This document shows positions 60,905 to 64,000 of a stretch of DNA of 64,000 bases, one piece after another (position 1 is the first letter of the stretch; each line of letters starts with the position of its first letter). A program made the position numbers and the translations under genes. This DNA comes from Scortum barcoo (Eukaryota > Chordata > Actinopteri > Centrarchiformes > Terapontidae): NCBI GenBank assembly GCA_023238725.1, contig CM041554.1:23112050-23176049 (forward strand). The letters run 5' to 3'. The notes under the pieces are model-generated. The model was given only the letters and a program-made list of their open reading frames with translations, had not been told where the DNA came from and ran no database searches.

Positions 60905-61215
60905 AATTAGACAATCTAGACAATCAAAGTCAATCTAGTGAATGACTTTCAACTATTTTGGTAATTGATTCATCATTTAAGTAATCTGTCACACGAAAAA
61001 TATCAAACATTCTTTAGCTGCAGCCTCTTAAATATGAGAAATTTCTGCTTTTCCTTGTTTCAGATCTATGATGTTTCTCCGATTGTTGGTTGGACAAAAC
61101 ACCAATTACTGTTTTTTTACTGTTTTTTTTTACTTTACCTTCACTTTCAAGGATTTATTGTAATAAGACAAAAACATCTCAGAGATGAATTAATAAGGAA
61201 AGTAATTGTTATTTA
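60905..61215. repeat. Teleost dispersed repeat with AT-rich ends, nearly full length
   Basis: CAACTATTTTGGTAATTGAT is followed by TCATCATTTAAGTAATCTGT, AAATATCAAACATTCTTTAG, CTGCAGCCTCTTAAATATGA, TCTGCTTTTCCTTGTTTCAG and GTTGGTTGGACAAAACACCA. I recognise this order from a very common ray-finned fish repeat. A partial copy lies at 63685-63785 (CACTTTGGGAAATTCTAACG...AATTAATCAAGAAAATAATA) and end fragments near 22158 and 22685. Class undetermined. Confidence 0.65.
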
Positions 61216-62544
61216 CAGTCCTTCCTAATAAGTAGTGGATTGTCACCCAGGATCTTTTTTTTCCTGATTGGATCTTTTTTCTTCTGCCAGTGCCTTCACA
61301 TGGATAACATGGAACGTGCAAATTCATTTTTCCAAAACACTGGGACTGTGTATTGTCTTTTTTTTTCTTCAGTGCCATTTTTTAAAAAGCTGACAGGAAT
61401 GTCTGACTTTATTTGTAGTTACTCATGTGTGTTTGTCTTTGTGTTTTGTTAGTGAGGCATTACTACCTGATATAAACAATAATGTTACAGGTAAAAATGA
61501 AAATGGATGCACGTTCATGAGAGGCTTCAGGACCACGGACAGCGGCTGCTTCCTCCCACGTGGACTCCAGGTGATCCGCCTGGTTTCCCCCGGCTCCTTC
61601 GCTCTGGATGGCACCTGCTGACTGAGCTGCCTCTCTGCAGCCCTGAGGGATAATTGTCCCACCAGTGTGGGATAAAAAGGATTTCTTCCAGATAGAAAGC
61701 TTCCTTCGGTGTTATCTGCTGTTAGTTCTCGAGCATTTGTTTGTGAATTCTTGGCAGTTTGGGATGAGACACAGCTTCCTTTCACAGCCTCTGAGCTGCT
61801 GATGATGTTGGTGTGAAGTATCGTCAAGTGGAGCTGGTTTGGCAAGCGAGGATGGCAGGATGGAAATTTCAGCGCGATGAATGATTTTGTGCGTATTGAG
61901 CTCACACGTGTGACTGAGCTGATTGAGAGCTTGCGATGGTTGACGGGCAGATTGAATGTCGGACTGTGAGACTGAACATCGAATGCATTGACTATAAATC
62001 GACTCTGTCACCACTTTTTCCTGCAGAGCCACTCATCAGCTTATATCAAGACTTTATGGCATTTTGACTGCAACGTTTTTAACCCAGTTCTTACACCTTA
62101 AAGCAGCATAAAAAGAAAAATCACTCAAACAGTTTAAAGATCCAATGAGATCATGTCATAACAACAACAATGATAATAATAATAATAATGAGAGTCACAG
62201 TGTCTTCCTGCAGATGTGAACTTTTCCACGCAGCTGGATTCTTATAATCTCATGCTGACGATATGTGTAATCAATTCCCTAATTAACTACCTAAATGGTT
62301 CAACCAATCACCATCAGTGTCAATTAACAGTCAAAGCGATCTCCCCCAGATTCCACCGCCATGATTAGCCGGCTACATGATGGGCAATTACAGCGAGGGG
62401 CGCGCAACATTCAATGCAGGCCCTATTACAATTATACAAAGCCTTCAGATCTCCGAGCGAGAGAGTGAAACAAGGAGCGAGATGGAAAGGAGGAGGAGGG
62501 AGAAAGAGCAACAAAGAGGAGAGAAGATGAAAGGGTATTTCTTC

Positions 62545-62563
62545 AGGAGGAGGAGGAGGAGGA
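62545..62563. repeat. (AGG)n trinucleotide run in purine-rich sequence
   Basis: AGG run within G/A-rich sequence (about 62455-62570). A short (AAT)n run is at 62174-62190. The frame crossing the AGG run is a low-complexity artefact. Confidence 0.9.
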
Positions 62564-63684
62564 GACCTACAGTGTTGGATTCGTTCAGATTTAACAAAGG
62601 CGTGGGGAGCTTCAAGATTGTTTTCTCTCTCGTTTTTCTCCCTTAAAGGGAAAATCCACTGTCAAACAGGAGCCGCACATCAATGGCAAGTGACAGACTT
62701 TTAACTCCAATCTGACTGATTTCCATGGTTTCTATTGAAGGTGTGTGTCGTCTTTTATGCCTGTAAAATCCATTGTAAAATTTGAGAAAAATAGGTCCAT
62801 TTGAAAATAACTCTCTCTCTCTCTCTGTGCTGGTTCTCTTTTTTATGTGCAGGTGTCCTCCTCCTCATAGTCTTGGACACTTGAGTCCATTTTAACATTT
62901 ATTAGCACTGAGATGTCAGCGACATCAAAGCAGCTTTCCAGAGCTGATGGTAAAAGACTCTAGTTAGGAGCAGCAGCAGTATGTGCTGCACTGGCTCCAT
63001 TCCCAACCAAATACATTTCATCATGTTTTCTTTGGCCCGGTCTGTGGAGGAAAAGTTTCATTTATTGTATTATTTATATTTGGCTAGTTTAAGGGTTCAG
63101 AACGCTTGAAATGAACTGGTTAGCACAGGTCAGCCATGATTAAAGGTAAAAGTCTTTGTACTCAAGCGCACTGTCATGTCCTCCTCTGCCTGCGCTCTGC
63201 TTCACCCCCCATCTCTCTTCAAGAAACCTTTGACAAGCGTTTGGAGGCTGCACACAATGGATCGTTCAGATGTGGATTCCAGTGCACACTCTGAGACACT
63301 CCAAAGCTTTTATGGCGTGGCACTTGTTTGCACATGTGTAATGTGGCAGAGGTAGTTTAGTGACCAACGTAAACCCCGCATACTCTCACACCTCCGGATA
63401 CTCGGCCAATTTGTGTGATTGTGATTGAGTTCAAACAGTTCAACATCGCTGTTTCTCTGCGTCTTCCAAAAATGTTACAAAAATGATGTATTAAAGTTGG
63501 GTTACGTTTAGGCACTTTCTTGATAAGTAAGAGGCAGAAAGGTTGTATCACTGAAAGAAACCAAAGTTAACTGTTGGCAGGACACAAAAACGACAGCTCT
63601 CCTGCGTCAAACTGCCACATTTTGCTGACAAGAATATTACATTCATCACTTTGATGTAAAACCCAATTTTGCCATAAATTTGAA

Positions 63685-63785
63685 ATAGCCACTTTGGGAA
63701 ATTCTAACGGGAAATTTACAATTTTCTTTCATTTTATGAAAACAATTAATCAAGAAAATAATAAAATAATAACACTTATCGATAG
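63685..63785. repeat. Partial copy of the AT-ended teleost repeat
   Basis: Matches the second half of the family seen at 60905-61215: CTTTGGGAAATTCTAACGGG, then TTCATTTTATGAAAACAATT, AATCAAGAAAATAATA and CTTATCGATA. Confidence 0.55.
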
Positions 63786-64000
63786 ATGCCTCCCTAATGT
63801 TTATCCATAACTCCCTGTGACAGGCTGCATATGCCTTGATCTTCCACTCAACTGTTCGACTGTTCGAGGTAAAACTTTCCAGTGTTTATATGAGAAAAAC
63901 AAAGATTTGAAGACAGTAAAAAAGACCATAATTCTGCATATCAGAACAATGCTGTTTCCTCTTACATTAATCATCTTTTGACATCTCAAACTTATCTCGT

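Larger units (their letters stand above)
27075..64000. other. Non-coding region upstream of the first exon seen: probably AFF2-like intron 1 and possibly 5' flank
   Basis: On the minus strand this lies 5' of the exon at 26954-27074. I looked by eye for a first exon encoding a short acidic/aromatic start like that of other AFF2/AFF3 proteins, ending in a split codon, and found none. If the gene keeps that exon, the intron exceeds 36.9 kb or the exon was missed. Apart from the elements listed separately, the stretches 32000-40900, 47260-52400, 52700-55700, 59000-60350 and 61250-63680 contain simple repeats and unassigned sequence only. No second gene is supported. Confidence 0.5.

Noticed and set aside
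61423..61905. Minus-strand open frame of 160 codons, one of the longest in the window
   Set aside because: No recognisable domain, no splice context or neighbouring exons, and ordinary composition; likely a chance open frame.

Overview
The window looks like a piece of a teleost fish nuclear genome. Evidence: spliced coding exons with GT/AG borders separated by kilobases of non-coding DNA, dense TG/CA, TA and TC microsatellites, several dispersed repeat families typical of ray-finned fish, and decayed LINE remains. Nothing prokaryotic is present: no operons, CRISPR, IS elements or dense ORFs.

The only gene I can support is on the minus strand. Three exons (26954-27074, 19894-20557, 18759-19192) join in frame through consensus splice sites and encode about 406 residues near the N-terminus of an AF4/FMR2-family protein. 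The closest match by recognition is AFF2 (FMR2), the transcription-elongation/nuclear-speckle scaffold. The first coding exon was not found; it may lie beyond 64000 or have been missed. The C-terminal exons lie beyond position 1, apart from any small exon I may have missed. Almost everything else is therefore intron, plus possibly 5' flank.

Layout. 1-18758: intron following the last exon seen, with microsatellites and copies of two dispersed repeats. 18759-27074: the exon cluster with introns of 701 and 6396 bp. 27075-31840: transposon-rich. A large inverted-repeat element (about 27895-29094) is interrupted by a 543-bp hAT-like element with a near-perfect 8-bp target duplication. A tRNA-like relic (about 29389-29460) and a 701-bp Harbinger-like element flanked by TTA (31135-31835) follow. 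31841-64000: long non-coding stretch with a decayed LINE reverse-transcriptase region (44240-44980), a compact inverted-repeat element (46868-47255), a diverged 73-bp tandem repeat (56671-56935), a relic of an L1-type ORF1 (58155-58535) and more dispersed repeats.

No undescribed multi-gene system is apparent. The observations most worth following are the repeat expansions in this AFF2-like protein, the nested transposons with readable boundaries, the repeat ending about 40 bp from an exon donor, and the 73-bp tandem array. Family names rest on recognition from memory; no database search was run.
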